Source: Acidobacteria subdivision 13 bacterium RH2 MAG17b
GTDB taxonomy: Bacteria > Acidobacteriota > Terriglobia > UBA7540
Direction: 5' to 3'
DNA length: 50,937 nucleotides
NCBI GenBank assembly: GCA_002197525.1
Contig: NFUN01000118.1
Location: forward strand, 1 to 50,937
Part shown: one piece after another, positions 43,188 to 50,937 of the stretch
How positions within the stretch are numbered: the first letter of the stretch is position 1
Layout of the letters: each line of letters begins with the position of its first letter
Program-made: the position numbers and the translations under genes
Notes under the pieces: generated by a model
What the model was told of the DNA's origin: nothing
The model's input: only the letters and a program-made list of their open reading frames with translations
Databases searched by the model: none

Positions 43188-46100
43188 TTATTGCTCTCCC
43201 TCGTCGTGCCGGTTTAGCTCCGAAGACCGGAGCGCGCCCCGGCGTAGCGCCCTATCCTTCATCATGGCAAAAATGACCGGCACCAGGATCAGCACATGAA
43301 TGGACGAGGTCACCATGCCGCCCACGATGGGTGCGGCGATGGGCTTCATCACGTCGGAGCCGATGCCCGTTTCCCAAAGGATGGGCACGAGGCTGGCAAG
43401 CACGCAGGACACGGTCATCAGCTTGGGCCGCAGCCGCAGCACCGCGCCGTCAGTCACCGCCGCCTCAATATCCGCTTCGGTCATAGGTTGACCCGTGGCC
43501 AGCCGCCGGTCCAATGCCTCGTGCAGGTACACCACCATCACAACGCCTGTCTCAATGGCGATGCCGAACAGCGCGATGTAGCCCACCCAGACCGCCACGC
43601 TGAAGTTGTAGCCGAGCAGCCATTGCAAAATCAAGCCGCCCGTCATGGCGTAAAGCGTGGGGAAGATCAACACGAGGGCCTCGCTTGCCGAGCGGAACAC
43701 CATGTAGAGCAGCACGAAGATGAGGAAGAAGACGACGGGAAGAATCAGCTTTAGGCGCTGCTTAGCGCGCTCCTCGAACCGGTACTCGCCGGACCATTGG
43801 TAGGTGTAGCCGGGAGGCAGTTGGAGTTTCTGGCGCAGCAACTGGTTGGCCCGTTGCACGAAGCCGCCGTAGTTGGTGGTGGAGAGATCGAAGTAAACGT
43901 AGCCGGTAAGCTGCCCGCCTTCGTCGCGAATCATCCCCGGTCCACGTGAAAAGCCGACCGAGGCGACTTCACCCAGCGGAATCTGCGCCCCGGTTGGGGT
44001 GGCGATCAAAACACGCCGGAGTTGTTGAAGGTCGTCGCGGAAATCGCGGTTGTAGCGCACGTTGATGGGGTAGCGTTGGCGGCCTTCGATGTTCTCGGCG
44101 ATGTCCTCGCCGCCGATCCCGGAGGTCACTGCTTGCTGCACGTCTTCCACGGTCAATCCGTAGCGGGCGGCCTGTGCGCGATCGACCTGAATGTTGATGT
44201 AGAACCCCTGCGCCACGCGCTCGGCGAAGGCGGACCTCATCTCCGGCATGGAGGAAAGGATCTGCTGCACTTCCAGCCCGAGTTTCTGAATGCCATCGAG
44301 CGTTGGGCCGTAAATCTTCATCCCAACTGGCGTCTTGATTCCCGTCAGCTCCATGTCCAGCCGGTTCTCGACCGGCATCGTCCACGTGTTGGTGAGGCCG
44401 GGAAACTGCAGCTTTTGATCCATTTGCTGAATGAGCCGGTCATAGGTCATGCCATGCGGCCAGTCGCGGCGCGGCTTCAACATGATCGTGGTGTCGTACA
44501 TATCGAGCGGAGCGTTGTCGGTGGCGCTGTCGGACCGCCCGACCGAGCCAAAGACGCTCTCGACTTCGGGGAACGTGCGGATGATGCGGTCCTGCTCTTG
44601 GAGCAATTGTGAAGCCTGGGTGATGGAAATGCCGGGCAGCGCGGTGGGCATGTAGAGTGCCGAGCCTTCAAAGAGCGCGGGCATGAATTGGCTGCCGATG
44701 CGGAAGGCGAGCGGCAGTGTGACGGCCAGGAAGAGAAGATTCACGAAGATCGTCAGCTTCCGGTGGCGCAGGCAAAAGCGCAAGACCGGCAAATAGAGGG
44801 CCTGAGTGAAGCGCGAGATAGGATTCTTGCGCTCCGGCCGGAGCCGGCCACGAATGAAAAGCAGCATGAGGACCGGCACGAGAGTGATTGCGAGTATCGA
44901 GGAGAAGCCAATGGAGAGAGTCTTGGTCCAGGCAAGGGGCCGGAACATGCGGCCTTCCTGCGCCTCCAGCAGAAAGACGGGCAAAAAAGAGACCACGATG
45001 ATGAGCAACGAAAAGAAAATCGCGGGGCCCACTTGCTTGGCGGCGCCCATCAGAAGCCTGCGCCGCTCAGAGCCGGTGAGAGCAGGGGATTGAGCGGAGT
45101 CTGGCTTTACACTCTCCCCAGGGTCGCCGCCAGCCGGGCTTTCCGTAAGCCAGCGGTGGCCGTTTTCCACCATCACGATGGATGCGTCCACCAGCACTCC
45201 GATGGCCAGCGCCAGCCCGCCGAGCGACATGATGTTTGAGCTGACGTGGAGGAGGGCCATGGGAATGAAGGCGGCGATCACAGCGATGGGAAGGCTAAGA
45301 ATCGGAATGAGAGCCGAACGGAAGTGAAAAAGGAAGATGATGATCACCAGGCTGACGATGATCGCCTCCTCGATCAGATCGCGCTTGAGCGTGCGCGTAG
45401 AGGCTCGAATCAGCCCGGAGCGGTCATACCCGGAAACCACCTCCACGCCCGGCGGCAGCGAAGGAGCGATTTGCGCAAGTTTCTTTTTTACTCCGTCGAT
45501 CACGTCGAGCGCGTTCATCCCGTAGCGCATGACGACGATGCCCGATACGGTTTCGCCCTCTCCGTTCCACTCCGCTACGCCCTCGCGGATGTCCGGACCG
45601 AAGGAAACCGTACCGAGGTCGCGGACGAGCACCGGAACCCCGTTTTTCGTGGCCACGGGGACATCGGCGAGGTCGTTCAGCGAATGGAAATAGCCCAAGC
45701 CGCGGACCATGTATTCTGCACCGCCGAGTTCCAAGAGCCGTCCGCCCACTTCATGGGTGCTCGCGCGCACCCGGTCAATGACGGTGGAAAGAGAAATGTT
45801 ATAAGCCAGGAGCTTTGCGGGATCGAGGTTCACCTGATACTGCCGCACGAAGCCGCCGAGGGTTGCCACCTCCGCGACGCCAGGCACCGTCTCAAGTTGG
45901 TAGCGCAAGTACCAGTCTTGAAGCGAGCGCAAGTCCGCCAGGCTGTAACGGTGCGTGTGATCCACAAGAACGTACTCGTAAACCCATCCGGCGCCCGTTG
46001 CGTCCGGGCCGATTGCCGGATGCACGTTCGCCGGAAGTTTGCCCTGGATCTGCTGAAGGTATTCGAGAACGCGCGAGCGCGCCCAGTAGAGGTCTGTGCC

Positions 46101-46397
46101 GTCCTGAAACACCACGAAAACGTAGGAGTCGCCGAACATCGTCTGCGCGCGGACCGCCGTCACGCGCGGCGCGCCCAGCAGGCTTGTAACGATGGGATAG
46201 GTGACTTGATCTTCAATGATATTGGGCGGCTGGCCGGCCCAGGGCGTGTGAATGATGACTTCGACGTCAGAGATGTCGGGAAGCGCGTCGAGCGGAATGT
46301 GGCGGATGGAATAAATTCCGGCCAGCACCAACAGAAACGTTCCGGCAAAGACTAGAAAGCGGTTGCGAGCGCACCAATCCATCCAGCGAGCGATCAT
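43188..46397 (-). CDS. cusA: Heavy-metal RND efflux transporter, CusA type
   Basis: 1069 residues, full-length HME-RND pump. Twelve transmembrane helices and two large periplasmic loops: SIRHIPLDALPDISDVEVII at the N-terminus, GVLVDASIVMVENGHRWL in helix 4 with the proton-relay Asp, ATDNAPLDMYDTTIMLKP and NRLDMELTGIKTPVGMKIYG in the porter domain. The Met and TGIK features favour monovalent Cu/Ag rather than Zn/Co export, though this is not proven. Its ATG abuts the cusB stop codon (adjacent, no spacer). Pumps metal from periplasm through CusC. Confidence 0.92.
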   Translation of the reverse strand: MIARWMDWCARNRFLVFAGTFLLVLAGIYSIRHIPLDALPDISDVEVIIHTPWAGQPPNIIEDQVTYPIVTSLLGAPRVTAVRAQTMFGDSYVFVVFQDGTDLYWARSRVLEYLQQIQGKLPANVHPAIGPDATGAGWVYEYVLVDHTHRYSLADLRSLQDWYLRYQLETVPGVAEVATLGGFVRQYQVNLDPAKLLAYNISLSTVIDRVRASTHEVGGRLLELGGAEYMVRGLGYFHSLNDLADVPVATKNGVPVLVRDLGTVSFGPDIREGVAEWNGEGETVSGIVVMRYGMNALDVIDGVKKKLAQIAPSLPPGVEVVSGYDRSGLIRASTRTLKRDLIEEAIIVSLVIIIFLFHFRSALIPILSLPIAVIAAFIPMALLHVSSNIMSLGGLALAIGVLVDASIVMVENGHRWLTESPAGGDPGESVKPDSAQSPALTGSERRRLLMGAAKQVGPAIFFSLLIIVVSFLPVFLLEAQEGRMFRPLAWTKTLSIGFSSILAITLVPVLMLLFIRGRLRPERKNPISRFTQALYLPVLRFCLRHRKLTIFVNLLFLAVTLPLAFRIGSQFMPALFEGSALYMPTALPGISITQASQLLQEQDRIIRTFPEVESVFGSVGRSDSATDNAPLDMYDTTIMLKPRRDWPHGMTYDRLIQQMDQKLQFPGLTNTWTMPVENRLDMELTGIKTPVGMKIYGPTLDGIQKLGLEVQQILSSMPEMRSAFAERVAQGFYINIQVDRAQAARYGLTVEDVQQAVTSGIGGEDIAENIEGRQRYPINVRYNRDFRDDLQQLRRVLIATPTGAQIPLGEVASVGFSRGPGMIRDEGGQLTGYVYFDLSTTNYGGFVQRANQLLRQKLQLPPGYTYQWSGEYRFEERAKQRLKLILPVVFFLIFVLLYMVFRSASEALVLIFPTLYAMTGGLILQWLLGYNFSVAVWVGYIALFGIAIETGVVMVVYLHEALDRRLATGQPMTEADIEAAVTDGAVLRLRPKLMTVSCVLASLVPILWETGIGSDVMKPIAAPIVGGMVTSSIHVLILVPVIFAMMKDRALRRGALRSSELNRHDEGEQ

Positions 46398-47984
46398 TTA
46401 CATTCCTCCTCCGGCGCTGACGTTGAGCTGTTGTGCGGCCACAGTCTGGCCGTTGCGCTGGGCCACGATGCTCACTTGCCACGTTCCACCGCTTTGCAAC
46501 TGGCCGCTGCCTTCATAGAGGCCGCCGCCTTTGTCCGCAAGAGTAAAAACGTCGCGCATGGCGGACATGCCCATTGCGGGCATGGCAGGCATGAAAAACG
46601 TAACGGTGACTTGCGCGCCGGGGATGGGCTGCCCGTTCGGGCTGGTTAGCTTCACCATAAACGCGTTGCCGCCTTTATGCGGAGGTGAAGGAATTGAGCT
46701 GAATTCGAGTTTGGGTTGGCCTTTCGCACCTTGGTTCATCGCCGCCGCCGCTCCGGCGCCCGGCGGTGGAGGAACAAACGATCCCATCGCCGCCTGAAGC
46801 TGGCTTTCCGAATCGATCAGAAAATTGGCGGAAGTCACAATCTGCTCGCCCGTCTTGAGGCCTTTCAAGACCACGAACTCATCTCCAGCTTGCGGACCCA
46901 GTTGGACGTCACGAGGTTCAAGATATCCGTCTCCGCGATCCACGAAAGCGATGTCGCGCGTGCCGGACTGGAAGACGCCTGACGTTGGAATCACAAGGTG
47001 ACGGCCGAGAGGAATATCGAGACTGACGTTAACGAACATGCCCGGAGTCAGCTTGAGGCTGGGGTTCGGGAACACCAAACGCACCTTCACGGTGCGCGTC
47101 GTTGGGTCTACCTGCGGCCAAATGTAATCCACGCGGCCGCTGAAGATGCGGCCGGGGTAGGAGTCCACCGTGACCGTGGCCGGATCACCGACACGAATCT
47201 GCCCGATCTCGTTCTGAAAGATTGCCGCGTAGACCCACACGGTCGAAAGGCCGGTAATCGTGTAAAGCTTTGTTTCGGGCTGCGCATACATGTGGGGCAG
47301 CGCCAGGCGGTCGGTGACGTAACCGGAGACGGGCGAATCAATCTCCAGCTCCTGGCTTGCCTTCTGGCCTGCTTTGAGGCGGCCAATTTCACGCTCCGGC
47401 ACGCTCCACTGGCGCAGACGCTCAGCAGCCGCGGTGAGCAGCGAGTTTGCGCCTGAGGCTACTCCCGGAACTGTACTGGACGCCAACAACCGTTGATTCC
47501 GCAGCGCCAGCAGATACTCCTGCTCCGTGGTTACGAGGTCCGGACTGTAAATAGTGAACAGCGGCTCGCCCTTGCGCACATATTGGTAGGTGGAGTTCAC
47601 GAAAACCTTTTGAATCCATCCGGCGAAACGGATCTGCACGGTGGACTCGAGCTGCTCGTCCACGTCCACGTTGCCCGCGGTCCGAATCAGGTTGTGCACA
47701 TCCTTTACGCGGACCGGTCCCGTTTTAACGCCAATGCTCTGCAATCGCTGCGGCGAGAGTTGAATGGGTATGAGGCGGGCCGGAGCACTGGCCGGAGCGG
47801 TCTCGCCCGAAGAACCGGAAGCGGCACTCTTCGGCTGCGAGGGCTCGCTAGGCGGCGCGGCGGAAGCCGCCTGCGGGCGCGGCCCTGCACGCCGTTCGAA
47901 GCGCCATAGCAAAACTCCCAACGCTCCGGCCAACAGAACGTTTAACCCCACGGCTGCCATCCATGCACGGCGATAATTCTTCAC
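46398..47984 (-). CDS. cusB: RND efflux adaptor CusB with C-terminal FixH/YtkA-like domain
   Basis: 528 residues from a GTG after AAGGAG. An N-terminal membrane helix is followed by the adaptor core: GNVDVDEQLESTVQIRFAGW with the barrel-sandwich strand, a helical hairpin, PVSGYVTDRLALPHMYAQPE, and GMFVNVSLDIPLGRHLVIPT. After about residue 405 a second beta domain appears (LEFSSIPSPPHKGGNAFMVK ... FFMPAMPAMGMSAM ... GTWQVSIVAQRNG). It has the look of a YtkA/FixH or CopC-like domain with a Met-rich metal motif. Standard CusB lacks it; it may replace the metallochaperone CusF, which is absent here. Confidence 0.9.
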   Translation of the reverse strand: MKNYRRAWMAAVGLNVLLAGALGVLLWRFERRAGPRPQAASAAPPSEPSQPKSAASGSSGETAPASAPARLIPIQLSPQRLQSIGVKTGPVRVKDVHNLIRTAGNVDVDEQLESTVQIRFAGWIQKVFVNSTYQYVRKGEPLFTIYSPDLVTTEQEYLLALRNQRLLASSTVPGVASGANSLLTAAAERLRQWSVPEREIGRLKAGQKASQELEIDSPVSGYVTDRLALPHMYAQPETKLYTITGLSTVWVYAAIFQNEIGQIRVGDPATVTVDSYPGRIFSGRVDYIWPQVDPTTRTVKVRLVFPNPSLKLTPGMFVNVSLDIPLGRHLVIPTSGVFQSGTRDIAFVDRGDGYLEPRDVQLGPQAGDEFVVLKGLKTGEQIVTSANFLIDSESQLQAAMGSFVPPPPGAGAAAAMNQGAKGQPKLEFSSIPSPPHKGGNAFMVKLTSPNGQPIPGAQVTVTFFMPAMPAMGMSAMRDVFTLADKGGGLYEGSGQLQSGGTWQVSIVAQRNGQTVAAQQLNVSAGGGM

Positions 47985-47999
47985 GACTCGTCTCCTTTG

Positions 48000-49379
48000 C
48001 TACCTTGATTGCAAGCTCATGCCGGTGATCTGCTCGATCTTTGCGAGCGCAATTTCGTGCTTGGCGAGTGCGCGCCAGTATTCTTCGTCGAGATGAAGAA
48101 CGTCCAGAAAAGAACTGAGCAGCGTCTCGAAGTCCTCGCGGTTTGCGGAGTAGGCCGCAAGGCCGGCCTGGAATGTGGCCGCCGCCTGTGGCAGCAAGCC
48201 CTGGCGGTAGATTTTGAGCACCTGCGCGCCAGTCTCCGCCGCAAGATATTGATCACGGACCTGGAAGTACGCGCTTTGCAGTTGCGCTTCGTACAGCCGG
48301 CGCGAACGGTTCATGTTCTCGACCGATTCGGCCAGCTCCGGCCCCTGCTTGCGGCGGCGGTAGATGGGAATCTTCACACCGAACGTCAGCATGTAGTAAG
48401 CCGGGAATTGCAAGCCCGTGCGCTGAACCATGTACTGGACGTTAAAGTCCGGGTAAAAGTCCTTGTGTGCGAGCTCCACCTGAAGTCCCTCGCGCCGCAC
48501 GATCTGCTGCCCGGCATCTACGGCTGGATTGCTGCCGCGCATGCTGGCCATCAACTCGTCCGCCGTATAAGGCAGAAGCGTTTCGACAGGAGCTTCAGCG
48601 GTGATATCCGGCGAATCCATGGGCCGGTTGAGAAGCAGCTTGAGGGAGGCTTCAAGCGCGCCTATCTGTTGGCGTCGTAAGGCAAGCTCCTCCAGTAGCT
48701 TGCTCTGCTCAAGCTGCGCCTTCAGTACGTCCTGCTCGTTGCCTTCCCCAACGCGGTAACGGGCCTCGGCGACTTTCTCGACATTGGCCAGCAGTTCCTG
48801 GTCACGGTGCAAAATCGCGAGAATTTGCTCGTTATAACCGAGGTTGAAGTAAACCTCTCTCAACTGTTCGACCACCGCACGGCTGGTGGAGACGGCGCCG
48901 TCGCGCGAGACCGCGGCGTCGCGCTTGGCCATCTCCCCCTTGAGGCGTAGCTTGCCGGGGTAAGGCAAGTCCTGAGAAACGCCAAGCCCGAGGTAAGCGA
49001 AGTTGTTGTTGGTGAATCCGGCGAACGGGCGCGGGCTACCCACATTGAGCTGCTGCACCACTACCTGTGGGTCGGGCAAGGTGGAAACCTGCGAGGGCAC
49101 TTGCTCCGCCGCCTGCCAAGCGCGGCGCGCCGCCAGAATGCGCGGGTTATGGCGTTCGGCCTCTTCAAGCAACTGGGCAAGCGGTGTGGCCACGGGCTTT
49201 GAGCTGGAGTTCACACTCAAACTCATGCCCGGCTGGGCATTTCGTCCACTCTCTTGTGCCGCGCCGGACGTTTGTTTGGACCCTGCTGGTGCGGCTGGCT
49301 CACGGGTGGCGCCAACCACTGCGCCGCCACTGCTGACGATTAACAACATAAGCAGAATCGTGTTTTTCGCTTGGCTCAT
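48000..49379 (-). CDS. cusC: TolC-family outer-membrane efflux protein, CusC type
   Basis: 459 residues from the ATG at 49379. Signal peptide (SQAKNTILLMLLIVSSGGAV), then two TolC repeats with long amphipathic helices: EEAERHNPRILAARRAWQAA, QDLPYPGKLRLKGEMAKRDA, LRGSNPAVDAGQQIVRREG-like segments and FGVKIPIYRRRKQGPELAES. It forms the trimeric exit channel for the CusA/CusB pump. First structural gene of the three, 15 bp before cusB. Confidence 0.9.
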   Translation of the reverse strand: MSQAKNTILLMLLIVSSGGAVVGATREPAAPAGSKQTSGAAQESGRNAQPGMSLSVNSSSKPVATPLAQLLEEAERHNPRILAARRAWQAAEQVPSQVSTLPDPQVVVQQLNVGSPRPFAGFTNNNFAYLGLGVSQDLPYPGKLRLKGEMAKRDAAVSRDGAVSTSRAVVEQLREVYFNLGYNEQILAILHRDQELLANVEKVAEARYRVGEGNEQDVLKAQLEQSKLLEELALRRQQIGALEASLKLLLNRPMDSPDITAEAPVETLLPYTADELMASMRGSNPAVDAGQQIVRREGLQVELAHKDFYPDFNVQYMVQRTGLQFPAYYMLTFGVKIPIYRRRKQGPELAESVENMNRSRRLYEAQLQSAYFQVRDQYLAAETGAQVLKIYRQGLLPQAAATFQAGLAAYSANREDFETLLSSFLDVLHLDEEYWRALAKHEIALAKIEQITGMSLQSR

Positions 49380-49404
49380 GATGGATCTTTCCTTTTCGGC
49401 GTTT

Positions 49405-50199
49405 TCAATCCGCGTCCTCGATCGGCGCTGGCTCGTGCTTGTTTGCTGGGTTTGATTCGTCTTGCTCCGCCTTTCCGGTTGAAAGCAACAGGTGGCGGCC
49501 ATAGACGGAATCCCAAAGGCGGTCAAAGAGCGCTCGCGACATGGAGCGCTTCAGTTCGAAGTCGAATGTTTCGCGGTAGCCGCCCACGCGGAAGTGATAA
49601 GGGTCCGGCCGGGCGATGGTCTGGATGTCCTGCCAGCGCCAACTCCGGCTGCCGCGCTTGCTCGAAGTCACGTAGTCGATGCCCGCTTGGCGAAAGCGAA
49701 GCTCGCCGTTTGTTCCGTCGAAAGCTGTGGAATGACGGGCCGGAATGACGGCGAAACTGGAAAGGCGGGGATTAGGGTCAGCGTTTTCGGAGGGCTTGCC
49801 AACGCACTCCGCAAGCGCTGCCGCCACGGCTGGAGGCGCTGGGTGGCTGAGAGCAAAGCGAAAGCTCTTTTCCCCTGGCAGATGCCATGCCCGGTTGCGA
49901 TAACTCGTGAGCGTCAGTTCATGCTGCGTCACGCGAAATGTGTGGATTTGAACGAAGGTCCAACGCAGCGGTTTGCCCTTCAGGGGGCTAAAGACAATTC
50001 CGCCCGGCCCTAACGTGAGCGTGCCCTGGGTAGATCGTAAGCTGTGGCGCAGCCGCGCAGGCGTTTGCCAGGGCCGCAGATCTTGGGCCCCTCGCGATTC
50101 GTTCTGTTTGCTTGCCTTGCCCGCCCGGGCAGGCGCCGCAACTATTGGAGCGGCAAATAGTGCAAAAAGAATGAAGCCGGGAAACTTTTGGTGAAGCAT
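49405..50199 (-). CDS. Exported hypothetical protein with two PH-like beta repeats
   Basis: 264 residues from the ATG at 50199 after TGGAGG. Signal peptide (KFPGFILFALFAAPIVAAPA), then two similar beta segments: GTLTLGPGGIVFSPLKGKPL with WTFVQIHTFRV, and GELRFRQAGIDYVTSSKRGS with WRWQDIQTIAR. The strand pattern plus W..I-type turns resembles bacterial PH-like domains. No known family assigned. It precedes cusC by 25 bp, so it may belong to the metal-efflux operon as an envelope accessory. Confidence 0.7.
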   Translation of the reverse strand: MLHQKFPGFILFALFAAPIVAAPARAGKASKQNESRGAQDLRPWQTPARLRHSLRSTQGTLTLGPGGIVFSPLKGKPLRWTFVQIHTFRVTQHELTLTSYRNRAWHLPGEKSFRFALSHPAPPAVAAALAECVGKPSENADPNPRLSSFAVIPARHSTAFDGTNGELRFRQAGIDYVTSSKRGSRSWRWQDIQTIARPDPYHFRVGGYRETFDFELKRSMSRALFDRLWDSVYGRHLLLSTGKAEQDESNPANKHEPAPIEDAD

Positions 50200-50397
50200 T
50201 TCTACCTCCAGAAACGCTGAGATGCGCACCGCTCTGGTGCGGGCGCTTGATTTTGAATGCGCCATGCGCCGCGCTGAGGCGCGCCGCGGAAGCCGGCTAC
50301 ACTTCGCCGGGGAGATCAAGCCTTATGAACGGCGCCGCGCGGCTGCTTACCGCCGCACACAGGCACACGTATAAGACGGGGAGTAAGACGGAAGGGT

Positions 50398-50778
50398 TTA
50401 GATCAGTAACGCCGAATTGAGAATAAAGCGCGGTGCGCCGGGAGGGCTAGGAAAGGATGCGGCCTCACGCGCCTTGGTTGCGCCCATCAAAAAAACGAAC
50501 GGGCTGTTAAAATCGGCCGGGTGTATCCGGGCAACAACCGTCAAAGCTTGTGTCGCGCCCGAACGGTGCGGAGCGGGCATAAAACTGGTTATATCCGGGG
50601 CGGCAGGCTTATGACGGCAACAATTCCCCTGGCCCCCTGTTTTGCGGCACGAGGAATTCATCATGCGGCAGCAGTCTCTTGCCTGCGCTGAAGTGAGCGG
50701 CATACCCGCACACGTTAACGCTGGCGCGAGCATCGACAGCGTCAAGATGAGAACCATTGACCGCACTAAACAGCGCAT
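50398..50778 (-). CDS. Small exported Cys-rich hypothetical protein, efflux-associated
   Basis: 126 residues from 50778, or 119 from an ATG at 50757. A signal peptide (VRSMVLILTLSMLAPALTCA) is followed by a short Cys- and Met-rich module (DCCRMMNSSC...GNCCRHK) and a hydrophilic tail. The Cys/Met composition and position ahead of the Cus genes suggest metal binding or sensing in the periplasm, by inference only. The 200 bp to the next gene has no other feature. The remaining 50779-50937 contains no gene, only the beginning of a CCCTCACC-type repeat at the window edge. Confidence 0.6.
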   Translation of the reverse strand: MRCLVRSMVLILTLSMLAPALTCAGMPLTSAQARDCCRMMNSSCRKTGGQGNCCRHKPAAPDITSFMPAPHRSGATQALTVVARIHPADFNSPFVFLMGATKAREAASFPSPPGAPRFILNSALLI

Positions 50779-50937
50779 ATGTCCTCTTGCTTTCTTGCTA
50801 CAGACTAGCGCCGCGCAAATAGTTAAGTCAAGCGCAACTTCCTTCCAGCGGCGGAACTAAGGGCCCGTTCAGAAATAACTGTTCCATCTTCAAACCGGCG
50901 CCCCTCCCCCGCCGCATCGCGTCACCCTCTCCCCGCA

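Noticed and set aside
45246-46355. 369-residue plus-strand open frame opposite cusA
   Set aside because: It is antisense to a clearly conserved RND pump; composition is His/Arg/Glu-rich as expected for a shadow frame and no domain is seen.

Overview
The window looks like a chromosomal segment of a GC-rich, Gram-negative-type (didermal) bacterium. I infer Acidobacteriota. Grounds are a System I cytochrome c maturation operon that includes a carboxypeptidase-like surface protein and a membrane zinc-ribbon protein, many exported beta-propeller and NTF2-like proteins, an outer-membrane porin, and abundant short intergenic palindromes. No rRNA, tRNA or CRISPR array was seen.

Layout. 1-0.4 kb: a REP-flanked fragment of a RAYT transposase. 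0.56-4.75 kb: a plus-strand run of exported proteins, namely an SMP-30 propeller, four DUF4440/SnoaL-like domains in three further genes, and an NHL-repeat propeller. 4.76-6.7 kb: a remnant of an HtrA-like protease, an SDR dehydrogenase and an M48 metalloprotease. 7-7.7 kb: a glycine-zipper lipoprotein. 7.7-15.6 kb: a minus-strand ccm operon (ccmE, F, H, zinc-ribbon, carboxypeptidase-like, A, B, C and a very short ccmD), with palindromic repeats in several gaps. 15.8-19.4 kb: inorganic pyrophosphatase, a UbiA prenyltransferase and GlpD.

19.4-25.6 kb is an accessory region. It holds an AT-rich stretch with a perfect 32-bp palindrome, a radical SAM/phosphoesterase pair, an orphan HicB, and a single-chain DUF262-DUF1524 (GmrSD-like) restriction gene lying between 3' ends of two different group II introns on opposite strands. 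25.45-28.63 kb: two nearly identical 118-bp MITE-like elements in opposite orientation bracket an MFS transporter and a porin. 28.6-32.5 kb: a gatB - peroxiredoxin - pyrK - pyrD operon. 32.7-39.4 kb: glyoxylate/2-hydroxyacid metabolism (malate synthase, FAD/Fe-S oxidoreductase, serine-glyoxylate-type aminotransferase and a decayed MFS gene). 39.7-43 kb: a YncE-like propeller, an IclR regulator and a second NHL propeller paralogous to the one at 2.7 kb. 43.2-50.8 kb: a CusA/CusB/CusC-type heavy-metal efflux operon followed by a secreted hypothetical protein and a Cys-rich secreted protein.

The strongest observation is the peroxiredoxin at 30604-31062. An in-frame TGA sits exactly where the peroxidatic cysteine should be, and a 7-bp hairpin that fits the bacterial SECIS pattern lies just downstream. 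It is therefore a probable selenocysteine peroxiredoxin that ordinary gene calling would truncate. Other points of note are a CcmE with a CxxxY instead of an HxxxY heme site, and a family of transposable palindromes that look like portable transcription terminators, one of which supplies the pyrD stop codon.
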